From Lentisphaera marina (GTDB taxonomy: Bacteria > Verrucomicrobiota > Lentisphaeria > Lentisphaerales > Lentisphaeraceae), in assembly GCF_028745505.1 (NCBI RefSeq), contig NZ_JAQZZL010000001.1:496001-560000 (forward strand): a stretch of DNA of 64,000 nt. The letters run 5' to 3'. Under the pieces are notes generated by a model. The model saw only the letters and a list, made by a program, of their open reading frames with translations. It had not been told where the DNA came from and did not search any database. The position numbers and the translations under genes are program-made. This document shows, one piece after another, positions 18,449-28,443 of the stretch (its first letter is position 1; each line of letters begins with the position of its first letter).

Positions 18449-18682
18449 TAAAATCTCCAGGTTATTTATTGTTCTTACCCTCAATACGAACACTTACGAA
18501 GTCATCTAACATCTAATTAAATTAGTTTTACGTAAAATAAAAAGCCCAGCTTCAGACGCTAGGTAAATATACTTCCCCAGAGAAGGTGATTTTACTTTCA
18601 ATTACTTGGAATTAGAACTTTTATAAAAAAACCGAACCTTTAGTTTGATCTAACGATAAACTTTTTTGTTTGGATTTTCATT

Positions 18683-20141
18683 TTGCGTAAACATTTTTTA
18701 ATATCATTTATTCTCTTATTTATAAGCATTTCATTAATTGCCTTTATTCAAGCTTCTAGCTCTGAAGACATTCATGAAGAGCATTTTTCACTCAATGTCC
18801 AAACACAACTGGTAAAAGATCTGAACAAATGGGACGACATCAAAAACCTGGAACAATTACGAGTCTTAGTCTCCCCCAATCGTAGTAATTTTTTCATCGC
18901 CAAAGATCAGGCTCGTGGCTTTGAATATGAGATGTTTGAGCAATTAGAGAAAGACCTGCAAAAATCTTTAAACAAAAAGAATTTTCAGGTTATTTATGTT
19001 CCCGTTGCTCACAACAAGCTAATGAGCTCTCTGATGCAAGGCTATGGAGATGTTGCAGCTGCAATGCTAACCATAACTCCTGAACGCCAAAAAATTGTCG
19101 ATTTTAGTACGCCTTATTTAACTGGTGTCTCAGAAGTTTTGATACGACACAAATCTGCCCCCCCCCATTAATTCCATAAAAGATCTCTCTGGTAAAAAAA
19201 TCTACGTCGCGGATGGCTCGAGTTATCTAAGTTCATTGACCAAGTTGAATAGGGAATTTGAATTAGAAGGACTTGCGCCTATAAGCATTAAAACTTTCAA
19301 AGAACTGAATACTGGAGATGTAATCGAGCTTCTAAACACGGCACTATTTGATTATACTTTTGCCGATCACACCTTGGCAGAACTATGGTCAGAAGTTTTG
19401 CCCAATATTATTATCAATAATAAAATTAGTATTGGAAATCAAAAAGAAATGGCTTGGGCGATTCGCAAAGATTCTCCTCAGCTTAAAGAAATCCTCAGCA
19501 ATTTTGCGAATAAAAACCGCAAGGGAAGTCTACTGGGCAATATTTTTTTTAAAAGATATTACCAAAAACCTTACTGGTTAGACAATGCTCTTTTAAATAA
19601 TTTAGGTAAATTTAATGACTACAAAAGCTTTTTTATTGAAGCAGGAAAAACCTACGACTTTGAACCAATTTTTTTGGCTATGCAGGCTTTTCAAGAATCA
19701 AGTTTAAATCCTAATGCAAAAAGTTCTGCGGGAGCCCTTGGCATCATGCAACTACTTCCGAGCACGGCTAAAGATATGGGGGTCAAAGATATCTATGATC
19801 CTCAGCAAAATATTATGGGAGGAGCCAAATATATGGACTGGATTCGATCTCATTACTTTAAAGATATCCAAGACAAGAACAAGATTTATTTTTGTTTGGC
19901 TGCTTATAATGCTGGTTTTCGCAGAGTACAAAATTGGCGAAAAGAAGCGCCTTTATTAGGTTATGATCCCAATATTTGGTTTGGTCATGTCGAACATGTG
20001 GCTCTGCAAAAAACGGGACTAGAGCCCGTGCAATATGTTGCAAAAATCTCCAAGGCTTATACCGCTATATCTCAGTACCTAAAAATAGTAGAAGAGAAAG
20101 AAAAAATTATCCAAGCGGCAAAAGATAGTAGTTCAAATTAA
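18683..20141 (+). pseudogene. mltF: MltF-like lytic transglycosylase, split by a frameshift in a C9 tract
   Basis: Two adjacent frames together give one MltF protein (about 485 residues). The first (TTG 18683 to TAA 19171) has a signal sequence and most of a periplasmic solute-binding type 3 domain (GDVAAAMLTITPERQKIVDFSTPYL). The second, in the -1 frame, continues with the rest of that domain and then a lytic transglycosylase domain: catalytic Glu in AFQESSLNPNAKSSAGALGIMQLLPSTA. The frames break at nine C residues (19158-19166); with eight C the reading would run KSAPPINSIKDLSGKK without a stop. Known MltF proteins cleave peptidoglycan at the outer membrane. The break could be phase variation, a real mutation or a sequencing error. 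All other parts look intact, which favours a recent or reversible change. Confidence 0.85.
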
Positions 20142-20291
20142 TCATTGATTTACTCACTAGACCCTTAGCTATTTTATTAAAAATGATCAAAATAGGCAAA
20201 TTTAGTATCTATACTATAGAGATCCCCTGTAATTATAATGTTATGCATGGGTATAGAATATATAAACACAAATAAGGTAGGTCTCCATATT

Positions 20292-21665
20292 ATGATTAAA
20301 CATATACTTTTTCTCTTCGCTCTTTTTTACACTCCTTTAGTATTTGCCAAAACCGACTTTGCCAACGGAATGAAAATTGGTGAAGTCACTGCGGATTCCG
20401 CAATTATTTGGACTCGCCTCACCGATGGTCCCGCACGATTTTCCACCACAGAAGAACAAGACCGAGAAAAATTCAGTAAAATGCGGCCCCCTCAGGTCGC
20501 CCCTGGCTTAGCTGGGACAGTAAAATTAACTTTAACTAGCAGTGCTCAGGTAGTTTACAAAAGTGAATTAACAAATGTAGATCCAAATAAGGACTTTACG
20601 CATCAATTTAAAATCAATGAACTCAAAGCGGCAACTCAGTATGAAGTACTTTTAGAAGCTGATTCAGGTAAAACGATCACGGGGAAATTTACTACGGCGC
20701 CCCTGAAAAACACAAAAAGTGATGTCGCATTCAACGTTGTGACTTGTCAGGCAATTCGTTCTGCTGAGCAACATAGAGTAGGTCACTCTGTCTATGGACA
20801 AATGCTAAAAATCAATCCTGATTTTTTTATTCATACTGGCGACATCGTCTACTACGACAAAGGTTATTTAGCTAAAAATGTTACTGATGCGCGCCGTAAA
20901 TGGAACCATACTTTTGCACTTCCACTCAATCGTGATTTTTCAGCTCAAGTGCCTTCTTTCTTCATGAAAGATGACCATGACACGGTAGATAACGATTCTG
21001 ACCCAAATTCCGTTTACGGAGACCTCACTTTTAAACAAGGTATTGAAATTTTTAAAGAGCAAGTCCCCATGAGAGAACTCTCTTATCGTCGCATACGTTG
21101 GGGTAAAGATCTTGAAGTCTGGCTAACTGAAAACCGTGATTATCGTTCAATTAATAAAATGAAGGATAGTCCCCAGAAAACGATTATAGGGGAAAAACAA
21201 AAAGCATGGCTCAAAAAAACGATTTCTGAATCTGATGCCACATTTAAGTTTATTGTCACCCCAGGCCCAATAGTAGGCCCCGATAAAAAAGGGAAAAATG
21301 ACAATCACTCAAACAAGGGCTTTTTTCACGAAGGTGAAGAATTGCGCAAATTCATTGCCTCACAAAAAAACCTCTATGTCATTTGCGGTGACCGCCACTG
21401 GCAATACGCCTCTATTCATCCCGAATACAAAATTCGCGAATTCGGCTGTGGCCCCATCAATGGTGAACATCTTTTTGGTGGCGCACCAAAAATGGATCCT
21501 AAATGGCATGAGTTTTTAAATAATCGCGGTGGGTTTCTCAATGTCAAAATATCTAGAGAAAACGACATCCCTAAAGCGACTTTAAGTTGGTATGATGCGG
21601 AAAAAACAGATGTAAAAACCGGCCTGCAAAAAATCAATAATCAAATTATCTTGGAGCACAAATGA
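20292..21665 (+). CDS. PhoD-like secreted metallophosphatase
   Basis: A 457-residue exported enzyme. The ATG at 20292 begins MIKHILFLFALFYTPLVFAK, a clear signal peptide; an upstream in-frame start at 20238 would bury it. An N-terminal Fn3-like PhoD_N domain (GMKIGEVTADSAIIWTRL) is followed by the metallophosphatase domain. The metal-binding motifs are HTGDIVYYD, KDDHDT and GDRHWQY. PhoD enzymes are phosphodiesterases or phosphomonoesterases that release phosphate outside the cytoplasm. The stop overlaps the start of the ThuA-like gene (ATGA), so the two are probably one operon. Confidence 0.83.
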   Translation: MIKHILFLFALFYTPLVFAKTDFANGMKIGEVTADSAIIWTRLTDGPARFSTTEEQDREKFSKMRPPQVAPGLAGTVKLTLTSSAQVVYKSELTNVDPNKDFTHQFKINELKAATQYEVLLEADSGKTITGKFTTAPLKNTKSDVAFNVVTCQAIRSAEQHRVGHSVYGQMLKINPDFFIHTGDIVYYDKGYLAKNVTDARRKWNHTFALPLNRDFSAQVPSFFMKDDHDTVDNDSDPNSVYGDLTFKQGIEIFKEQVPMRELSYRRIRWGKDLEVWLTENRDYRSINKMKDSPQKTIIGEKQKAWLKKTISESDATFKFIVTPGPIVGPDKKGKNDNHSNKGFFHEGEELRKFIASQKNLYVICGDRHWQYASIHPEYKIREFGCGPINGEHLFGGAPKMDPKWHEFLNNRGGFLNVKISRENDIPKATLSWYDAEKTDVKTGLQKINNQIILEHK

Positions 21666-22585
21666 AAAGTGTTTTCACCCTGATATTCCTACTTGTAAGT
21701 GTCAGTTCTTTTGCTCAAGGCAAGGTCGAAAAGTGGCTTCAATCTGTTGAAGAACATATTCCTTCTCAAACCACAATTACTGCAGCAAAGAAAAAGGTCC
21801 TACTTTTTTCTCTTGCTACTGGTTATAAACATTCTGTCATCCCCTATGTCGATGCCGTCATGACTCGCATGTCGGAGAAAACCGATGCCTTTGAGCTTGT
21901 GGTGAGTGATGATATTGATTATTTCACTAAAGCAAAAATATCTCAATTCGATGCCATTATCCTTAATAATAATTGCTCCGATCGCAAAGAACGTAACCTT
22001 TTTCGCGATGTCCTCATAAATAAAAAAGATAAGTTTGGTGCCAAATACAAGGATTTAAGCTCTTCGGAATGTGACCAACTTGCTGCTCAATTAGAACAGA
22101 ATCTCCTCGACTTCGTCTACGAAGGCAAAGGTCTCATGGTTCTTCATGGAGCTATCAACATGCTCAATAATTCCGAACGCATTAGTAAAATGATTGGTGG
22201 CAGTTTTGCCTATCATCCCAAATTCCAAACAATCACACTCAAACTCGTCGATCCTAAGCACCCAATGGTAAAAGCTTTTGGCGGCAAGGAAGTCGTTTAT
22301 AAAGATGAACCCTACATTTTAAATAAGGCTTACAGCGACTTTAACTTCAAACCTCTCTTGGAAATGGATACCAATAAACTCGTCAAAATAAAAGATTCCG
22401 TCAAAGAAATGCCGCGTTATATGGCCTGGATAAAAAAGCATGGCAAAGGTCGTGTCTTTTATACCGCACCTGGACATAGTGAAAAAACTTACGAACGTGC
22501 TAGCTTTCTGCAGTTTTATCTCGATGGTTTGCAGTACACTCTCGGTGACTTAAAATGTGATGACTCCCCGATAAAAAAGCAATAA
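21662..22585 (+). CDS. Secreted ThuA-like domain protein
   Basis: A 307-residue protein with a signal peptide (MKSVFTLIFLLVSVSSFAQ) and a ThuA-like class I amidotransferase fold. Typical blocks are KVLLFSLATGYKHSVIPY, FDAIILNN, GKGLMVLHGAINML and KHGKGRVFYTAPGHSE. ThuA-like proteins accompany sugar catabolism in PVC and Bacteroidetes bacteria, but no reaction is firmly established for this branch. It overlaps the PhoD gene by 4 bp. A second ThuA-like gene lies at 24.5-25.4 kb. Confidence 0.83.
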   Translation: MKSVFTLIFLLVSVSSFAQGKVEKWLQSVEEHIPSQTTITAAKKKVLLFSLATGYKHSVIPYVDAVMTRMSEKTDAFELVVSDDIDYFTKAKISQFDAIILNNNCSDRKERNLFRDVLINKKDKFGAKYKDLSSSECDQLAAQLEQNLLDFVYEGKGLMVLHGAINMLNNSERISKMIGGSFAYHPKFQTITLKLVDPKHPMVKAFGGKEVVYKDEPYILNKAYSDFNFKPLLEMDTNKLVKIKDSVKEMPRYMAWIKKHGKGRVFYTAPGHSEKTYERASFLQFYLDGLQYTLGDLKCDDSPIKKQ

Positions 22586-22659
22586 TTTTATTCTTTTTGA
22601 GTCAAGTAAAGATTATCGTGGTGTATTAAAGAACTATAAACAAGCACAAAGGACAACAC

Positions 22660-23505
22660 ATGAAAAAAATATCTGCCCTCATCCTCCTCCTCTTGACTGC
22701 CATTAGTCTTCAGGCACAAAACTTTAAAGCTAGCGAAGTCGTAGACTTTAAAAAAGTGGGCGATGGCGACCAACTTCAACTCCACTTCTTTCTACCCGCT
22801 GATTTCAAAAAAAATGATGGCAAAAAGCGCCCTGCAGTAGTGTTTTTCTTTGGTGGCGCTTGGTCCGGTGGTTCACCTAAACAGTTTTTTCCCTTTGCAG
22901 ATCACTGTGCAAAAAATGGCATGGTTGCGATCTCCGCACAATATCGTACAAAAAAAAGCCACGGTGTTATCCCCTCTGAATGTATCAAAGATGGCAATTC
23001 CGCCATTCGCTGGGTTCGCAAAAATGCCGCTATTTACGGCATCGATCCCGATCGCATTGCTGCAGGCGGAGGATCTGCAGGTGGTCATGTCGCCGCTGCG
23101 ACTGCTACCACAACTAAGTTTGAGGATCCCAATGATGATCTCAGCGTAAGCTCTCAGCCTAACCTTCTTCTGCTCTTTAACCCAGTTGTCGATAATAGTG
23201 ACAAGGGCTACGGTTATAGTCGTGTTAAAGATTACTGGCAAGACTTTTCTCCACTTCATAACATCCATAAAGACACCCCCGCGAGTATATTTTTCCTCGG
23301 CTCCAAAGACAAGCTTATTCCCGTATCAGTCGCCAAAGACTGGGACGCAAAAATAAAAGCCCAAGGCAAAGATTCTGAATACCATATTTGGGAAGGTGAG
23401 AAACATGCTTTTTTCAACTATAAAGGCAAGGATGGTGGGGAAATTTACGGCGAAATTATCGAAAAAATGGATGCCTTCCTCAAAAAGCATGAATATATCA
23501 AGTAG
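22660..23505 (+). CDS. Secreted alpha/beta hydrolase (BD-FAE/carboxylesterase-like)
   Basis: A 281-residue exported hydrolase with the signal peptide MKKISALILLLLTAISLQAQ. The oxyanion region is FFFGGAW (62-68), the nucleophile elbow GGGSAGG places Ser at 139, and a late His lies in EGEKHAFFNY. The family includes feruloyl and acetyl-xylan type esterases that strip ester groups from polysaccharides. An AAGGA site lies 8 bp before the ATG. It sits in a cluster of exported hydrolases. Confidence 0.82.
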   Translation: MKKISALILLLLTAISLQAQNFKASEVVDFKKVGDGDQLQLHFFLPADFKKNDGKKRPAVVFFFGGAWSGGSPKQFFPFADHCAKNGMVAISAQYRTKKSHGVIPSECIKDGNSAIRWVRKNAAIYGIDPDRIAAGGGSAGGHVAAATATTTKFEDPNDDLSVSSQPNLLLLFNPVVDNSDKGYGYSRVKDYWQDFSPLHNIHKDTPASIFFLGSKDKLIPVSVAKDWDAKIKAQGKDSEYHIWEGEKHAFFNYKGKDGGEIYGEIIEKMDAFLKKHEYIK

Positions 23506-23637
23506 TGTATCAAATGTAATTTTCTCATTGAATTATATTTCCTAGTAAGCTTGAAGCTTGAAATCTATTTAAGTTCTTTAATAATTCTGTAACAATTTAG
23601 ATTGACTATTGTTTTAAATAAAAACTTGGAGTTCTCA

Positions 23638-24540
23638 ATGAAAAAATTACTTGCCTGCCTTATCGCACTTACATCCAGCTTATCGGCCCAGCATCAACTG
23701 ATGGAAATTGGACCTAGCTACTACACAGAAGCCGAAAAAATCATGTTGGAAAAAGTTAAAGAGCAAAAATCTCTTTACCAAATTTGGCCCGATGATGGTA
23801 CTCGCGCAGACGATCCCTCCAAGGAACTAAAGGAAGTCGGTGAAGTCAAAGGCATCCTTCGTATTAAAAATGTTAATCGTCCCACACTCACTTGGATTAA
23901 GCCCAAGAATCCAGATGGTCGAGCGGTTCTGATCTGTCCTGGTGGCGGCTATCATATTCTAGCAGCAACTCACGAAGGTTCAGATGTGGCTTCCTGGCTT
24001 GCGGCTCAAGGTATTACACCCTTCATCTTAAAGTACCGTGTGCCTCGCCGCAAGGGGCTTCCTAAGCACAAAGTCGCCTTAGAAGATGCGCAACGCGCCA
24101 TGAGTCTCATTCGCTTCCATGCCAAAAGCTTTGGCATCCAAAAAAATAAAGTTGGTATCTTGGGCTTCTCTGCTGGGGGACACCTTTCCGCACTCACGGC
24201 TGTACAAGATCGCTCCTATAAAAATATTGACGAAGTTGACCAGCAAAGCTGCCTTCCTAATTTCGCTGTTCTCATTTATACGGCTTACACTGGAGATAAA
24301 AACACCCGTCAAATTGACCCTTTACTCAAGCCTACTAGAAAAATCCCCGTATATTCCGTCATTGGTGCCAAAGACACCAACTTCCTCCCAGGACTCGATA
24401 TCTACATAAGACATTTACAGAAGAATAATGTTCCCGTTGAGCACAGTGTCTACGATGGCATCGGCCATGGCGTTGGCCTCGTGGGAAAAGCTTGGGAAAA
24501 AGATTGCGAGGCTTGGTTAAATAATCTAAAACTTCCTTAA
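23638..24540 (+). CDS. Secreted alpha/beta hydrolase (acetyl-xylan esterase-like)
   Basis: A 300-residue exported esterase. The ATG at 23638 has a TTGGAG site and begins MKKLLACLIALTSSLSAQ; an upstream TTG start would extend it by 12 residues. The oxyanion motif is PGGGYH (101-106) and the nucleophile elbow GFSAGG has Ser at 178. The late His is in YDGIGHGVGL. It resembles the acetyl esterase family found beside glycan degradation genes. It is about 130 bp after the preceding esterase. Its 3' end overlaps the convergent ThuA gene by 15 bp. Confidence 0.82.
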   Translation: MKKLLACLIALTSSLSAQHQLMEIGPSYYTEAEKIMLEKVKEQKSLYQIWPDDGTRADDPSKELKEVGEVKGILRIKNVNRPTLTWIKPKNPDGRAVLICPGGGYHILAATHEGSDVASWLAAQGITPFILKYRVPRRKGLPKHKVALEDAQRAMSLIRFHAKSFGIQKNKVGILGFSAGGHLSALTAVQDRSYKNIDEVDQQSCLPNFAVLIYTAYTGDKNTRQIDPLLKPTRKIPVYSVIGAKDTNFLPGLDIYIRHLQKNNVPVEHSVYDGIGHGVGLVGKAWEKDCEAWLNNLKLP

Positions 24541-25440
24541 TTCATCCAAGCTTCGAAGTTTTACAGAATCTGAATCAGGGAAATCCTTTGGGATTTCCTT
24601 CAGTTCTAAATTAGATAAATACCTAAGGGCACGAATAAAAGAAGTCTGAAAGGCCACACAACGCACTCCCGCTGGATCTTGCTTTAAACCATGCCAATAA
24701 TGCCCGTATGTGGAATTATAGATTTCTCCCTCGCCATATTTGACGAGCCAATCTATGGGAAAATCTTTACCCGTCTTTTCATCTTTACCATAAGATAAAA
24801 CCCTTAGGTTTTTAGCGGGTCCCCTGGCGTAGCGATACACTTCCAAATCGGCCGCGCTCCAAGTTTGCGGATAGTCTCGATTAATCGGATGTGAGCTAAA
24901 TTTATGCACCAAAACATCGCGACGTTTCCCATGCCCAGTATTTTCGCCTTCACCTTTGGGAATGTAAGTGAGTTGCTTGCCATCAACAATAATCGCTTTC
25001 CCAAAATTTTTATTTCTCCAGCCTAGACCAATCATTTCATTGTATGCTTTCCATTGCGGGAAGGCATTATTTGCCGAGTGAAATACCAACATCCGACCTC
25101 CCTCGAACATATATTTTTCAAAAGCTTTCTCCGCTGCTAAGGGCCAGCTTGATCCATTATTTATATCATTAGTATTTTGAATCACTAAAGTATATTTTTT
25201 GAAATCTGGTTTCCAACTTTTCCAAGCCTCACTCTCCTTCATTGGTATCGTTGACACAGTCAAGTCTATATCTTTTTCATTTTGTAATAAACGCTGAATT
25301 AAGTGAGTCGTTTTCTCCCAATCGTGGTTACTAAAACCATCCACAATTAAAACCTGTACTTTCTCCTGCGACTTATCACTCGTACACGAAAAGAAGCATG
25401 ACAAAACCATTAAAGTAATCAACTGAAAAAGGCACTTCAC
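24526..25440 (-). CDS. ThuA-like lipoprotein
   Basis: A 304-residue protein with a lipoprotein signal (MKCLFQLITLMVLSCFFSC, lipobox Cys at 19) followed by a ThuA-like domain: VQVLIVDGFSNHDWEKTT, KKYTLVIQNTNDI, GGRMLVFHSANNAFPQW and VKYGEGEIYNSTYGHYWH. It starts with GTG behind a GGGAG site. It is downstream of the SpoU methyltransferase by 17 bp, so it may ride on the rpoN transcript. The reaction is unknown; a sugar-related role is inferred from the family. Confidence 0.8.
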   Translation of the reverse strand: MKCLFQLITLMVLSCFFSCTSDKSQEKVQVLIVDGFSNHDWEKTTHLIQRLLQNEKDIDLTVSTIPMKESEAWKSWKPDFKKYTLVIQNTNDINNGSSWPLAAEKAFEKYMFEGGRMLVFHSANNAFPQWKAYNEMIGLGWRNKNFGKAIIVDGKQLTYIPKGEGENTGHGKRRDVLVHKFSSHPINRDYPQTWSAADLEVYRYARGPAKNLRVLSYGKDEKTGKDFPIDWLVKYGEGEIYNSTYGHYWHGLKQDPAGVRCVAFQTSFIRALRYLSNLELKEIPKDFPDSDSVKLRSLDELRKF

Positions 25441-25457
25441 CCTCTTCTCCCTAAAAT

Positions 25458-25964
25458 TTAATTTCTTAATTGATGCGCTGCCTGAAAAAGTACCACTGCC
25501 GCGCAGTTTGATACATTAATGGAGTTTTTTAAGCCATGAGCACTGAGGCGAATAAAGTCATCACAAGCTGCGAGGGTTTCTTCTTGTATACCCAAGGCTT
25601 CATTACCAAATACAAAAGCACATTTCCCTGTGAATTTAGCCTCATGTATATCTATAGCCGTTTCTATTGTATCGACTCCGTAAACTCGAAAGCCATTAGC
25701 CTTCAAATCTTCAACGGCATCCACCGCGTGATCAAAGTGGCGACAATGAACAAACTGATCTGTTCCCATTGCGGTTTTCTCTAACTTGGGATGAGGAGGG
25801 CTGGCCGTATAACCACAGGTATATATGGCTTCAATATGACTCGCATCTGCCAAACGAAAGATATTGCCGACATTATGCGCTGATCGCAAACGGTCCAAGA
25901 CAACGATAATTTCTACTTTTTCACTGGCGGCGGTTTCGCGGTCACCTGTCGTAATAGTGGGCAT
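25458..25964 (-). CDS. SpoU/TrmH-family RNA 2'-O-methyltransferase
   Basis: A 168-residue SPOUT methyltransferase. The motifs are IVVLDRLRSAHNVGNIFRLADA (motif 1, with the conserved N and R), CAFVFGNEALGI (motif 2) and NSINVSNCAAVVLFQA (motif 3). It methylates a ribose 2'-OH in tRNA or rRNA; it lacks the extra domains of TrmH or RlmB, so the target is uncertain. Its ATG shares one A with the stop codon of rpoN (TAATG), so it is translated with rpoN. Confidence 0.87.
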   Translation of the reverse strand: MPTITTGDRETAASEKVEIIVVLDRLRSAHNVGNIFRLADASHIEAIYTCGYTASPPHPKLEKTAMGTDQFVHCRHFDHAVDAVEDLKANGFRVYGVDTIETAIDIHEAKFTGKCAFVFGNEALGIQEETLAACDDFIRLSAHGLKNSINVSNCAAVVLFQAAHQLRN

Positions 25965-27376
25965 TAAAAAATCATCTTTCTTTTGGAAGCGGAAGAAAAA
26001 CCTGCCGCTTCACGGTATTTTGCGACTGTACGACGGGCAATTTTTATCCCCATTTCTTCGAGTTCCTCTAAAATTTTTCCATCGCTAATAGGTTTTTCGG
26101 GATCTTCATCGTTAATGATCTCACGTATGATTTCCTGGATTCCTTCGGCCGTCATTTCCTCCCCTTCACTGACTTTAACCGCGTGATTAAAGAAAGAACG
26201 CATGGGGAAAATTCCTTTGGGGCTATCGAGGTACTTGCCTGCTACTGCTCGCGAGATTGTCGTTTCATGCAGTTCCAATTCACCCGAAATTTCACGCATA
26301 GTTACGGGAGTTAGACTAGATGACTTCCCTGTGAAAAAGTCCTTTTGGTCACGTGCCACCAAGCGACTAATGCGTAGCAAGGTACTTTCGCGCAAATCTA
26401 AACTCGCTAACAAAGAGCGACTCTCGGCTAACTTTTCCCGTAAATAAGTTTTTGTTTCTGGATCCGTCTTGGGGTCCTCTAACATTTGCATAAAATTATC
26501 TGACAAACGCAAGCGGGGGACAAAGTCTTTTGAACTGCTCACTTCTATTTCATCACCCTTCAAATCAAAAATCACATCGGGAGAAATAAAATCGGGGCGT
26601 TTATTACTGTAAGCTAAACCAGGGGCGGGATTTAACTTTTGAAGTTCATCAATTAAGTCTTGCACGTCTATAGGGCTAATTTTTAAAGCTTGTGCAATTT
26701 CTTTAATTTTATTTTTTTCAAGATTTTCGAGGTGCTTATCGACCAACTTATAAATCAAAGATTTCTTATCGACTTTGAGCTGCAGCAGGAGGCATTCTCG
26801 TAGATCCCTCGCAGCAATTCCGGGTGGATCAAAAGTTTGTAAAAGTGCTAAAACTCTCTCGGCATCTTCAAGCGAACACATGGCATTAAAAGCAACTTCT
26901 TCGATATTCGCATTTAAGTAGCCTCGATCGTTGAGTAAAGCAATTATAACGTTGGCGATCTCGATATCTGCTTCAGAGATCTCACCTTGGTGAATTTGCG
27001 AAAGCAGAAAACTCGATAAGTCCTGTTCACTACTCAATGAATCAAAATAATGCTGCCGTTTCTTATCTTGATCGGGGTTGAAGGCACTATCACCGTAGTA
27101 GGACTCGAGTTGTACCATGCCAATGAGTGATTCGTCTTTATCTACGGCACTCATTGCCTCACTACACATTTCCGTACTTTCACTCAGTGGATCGCCAGCA
27201 AGATTTTCCCCGAGGGCTTTGTCCAATTCTAGCGTGGGGTTTAAAGCCAATTCTTCATTAATTTTTTGCTGTAATTCCATCACGGGCAAACTCAATATTT
27301 CCAAAGACAGCAACTGATGGGGCGCGAGCGTTTGCTCTTGCCTCATTGACTGATTTTGAAAAAATGCGTGCTCCAT
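25964..27376 (-). CDS. rpoN: RNA polymerase sigma-54 factor RpoN
   Basis: A 470-residue sigma-54. The Gln/Leu-rich activator region I (SMRQEQTLAPHQLLSLEILS) is followed by an acidic region, core-binding domain, and the C-terminal DNA-binding region with the RpoN box ARRTVAKYREA. It recognises -24/-12 promoters and needs AAA+ activators; none is encoded in this window. The length is normal. The stop overlaps the next gene by one base. I did not find a convincing -24/-12 site in the window's gaps. Confidence 0.93.
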   Translation of the reverse strand: MEHAFFQNQSMRQEQTLAPHQLLSLEILSLPVMELQQKINEELALNPTLELDKALGENLAGDPLSESTEMCSEAMSAVDKDESLIGMVQLESYYGDSAFNPDQDKKRQHYFDSLSSEQDLSSFLLSQIHQGEISEADIEIANVIIALLNDRGYLNANIEEVAFNAMCSLEDAERVLALLQTFDPPGIAARDLRECLLLQLKVDKKSLIYKLVDKHLENLEKNKIKEIAQALKISPIDVQDLIDELQKLNPAPGLAYSNKRPDFISPDVIFDLKGDEIEVSSSKDFVPRLRLSDNFMQMLEDPKTDPETKTYLREKLAESRSLLASLDLRESTLLRISRLVARDQKDFFTGKSSSLTPVTMREISGELELHETTISRAVAGKYLDSPKGIFPMRSFFNHAVKVSEGEEMTAEGIQEIIREIINDEDPEKPISDGKILEELEEMGIKIARRTVAKYREAAGFSSASKRKMIF

Positions 27377-27536
27377 TACAATACCTTAAATTGACATTAG
27401 TTAAGATGAACATGAACAGAACTAAATCAAGTAAATTAGTCTAATAAATCTTTTTACTTTTATACTTATAATATTTGGTTTTTCACTCTCGAAGAAATTC
27501 TTTAAGTTTAGAACAAGTAAATGAGGTTATATCCCT

Positions 27537-28355
27537 GTGCCCAAATGGCTCCAAGCTGGAGAAGCTAAAAAAATTTCTCCCCTAAGTACCCAACATGGTT
27601 TTTGCGATCAACGCAAAGATATTCTCCGCTTGAGCACCTTTAATATGGCTCATGGTCGAGGACGTTCGCTTAGTCATTTCACCATGAGACGCAAAAAAAT
27701 TGAAGCCAACCTCATTTCTACCGCACAACAAATTCAAGTCTCCCCAGTGGATTTACTTGCCTTACAGGAAGCTGAAGCCGAAATGACCTGGCATAAAAAT
27801 TTACATCAAAGTCAATTTCTCGCCGAACATGCAGGCTTCTCTCAAGTCGCACAAGGGGAACACGTTCGTGGGAAACGTTATTCCTATGGTACCGCGATTT
27901 TATCCAAACTGAAAATTGTCCACTCGGAATCCCATGTTTTCCCACGTTCAAAATTCACCTTCCCAAAAGGTTTTGTCTGTGCAGAAGTGATTAGTCACTG
28001 CCAAAAACATTTTCGCGTCATTTCCCTTCACTTGGACTTCCTGCACGAAAAAACTCGGCAGCGTCAAATCCATATGTTGTGTCAATACATACAAAAGCAA
28101 ACCAAGTTACCGCTCATCATCATGGGCGACTTTAATTGCCAATATCGTAAAAATGGCGTCTTAGAAAAACTGGCCCAAGAACTCGAACTTCAAGTTTGGA
28201 ACCCTCAAGAAAAAATCATCAGCTTTCCCAAGCTGGGCTTGCGATTGGATTGGATCCTTATTTCCAAAGAAATGCGTTTCAATAGCTACGAATTGTGGGA
28301 TGATTTAGCGAGCGATCACCTCGCAGTTCGCGCCGAGCTCGAATTTATTTCATAA
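27537..28355 (+). CDS. Endonuclease/exonuclease/phosphatase family protein
   Basis: A 272-residue metal-dependent phosphoesterase. The motifs are RLSTFNMAHGRG (Asn), LLALQEAEAE (metal Glu), the central ISLHLDFL, MGDFNCQYR and the late SDHLAVRAEL (catalytic His). The family covers DNases, sphingomyelinases and inositol phosphatases, so the substrate is open. No signal peptide is seen, so it is probably cytoplasmic. The GTG start has a GAGG about 10 bp upstream. Confidence 0.78.
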   Translation: MPKWLQAGEAKKISPLSTQHGFCDQRKDILRLSTFNMAHGRGRSLSHFTMRRKKIEANLISTAQQIQVSPVDLLALQEAEAEMTWHKNLHQSQFLAEHAGFSQVAQGEHVRGKRYSYGTAILSKLKIVHSESHVFPRSKFTFPKGFVCAEVISHCQKHFRVISLHLDFLHEKTRQRQIHMLCQYIQKQTKLPLIIMGDFNCQYRKNGVLEKLAQELELQVWNPQEKIISFPKLGLRLDWILISKEMRFNSYELWDDLASDHLAVRAELEFIS

Positions 28356-28443
28356 AAACTCATTAATTCCTCATTTTTAAAGTGGATGAAATGCTCGAAA
28401 CGAGGTCATTTATTCCTCAATGAAAATAGGGAGTTAATCATTC

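Noticed and set aside
18449..18682. Possible terminator or RNA gene between the esterase and mltF
   Set aside because: Only weak, imperfect stems and no T tract; nothing supportable was found.
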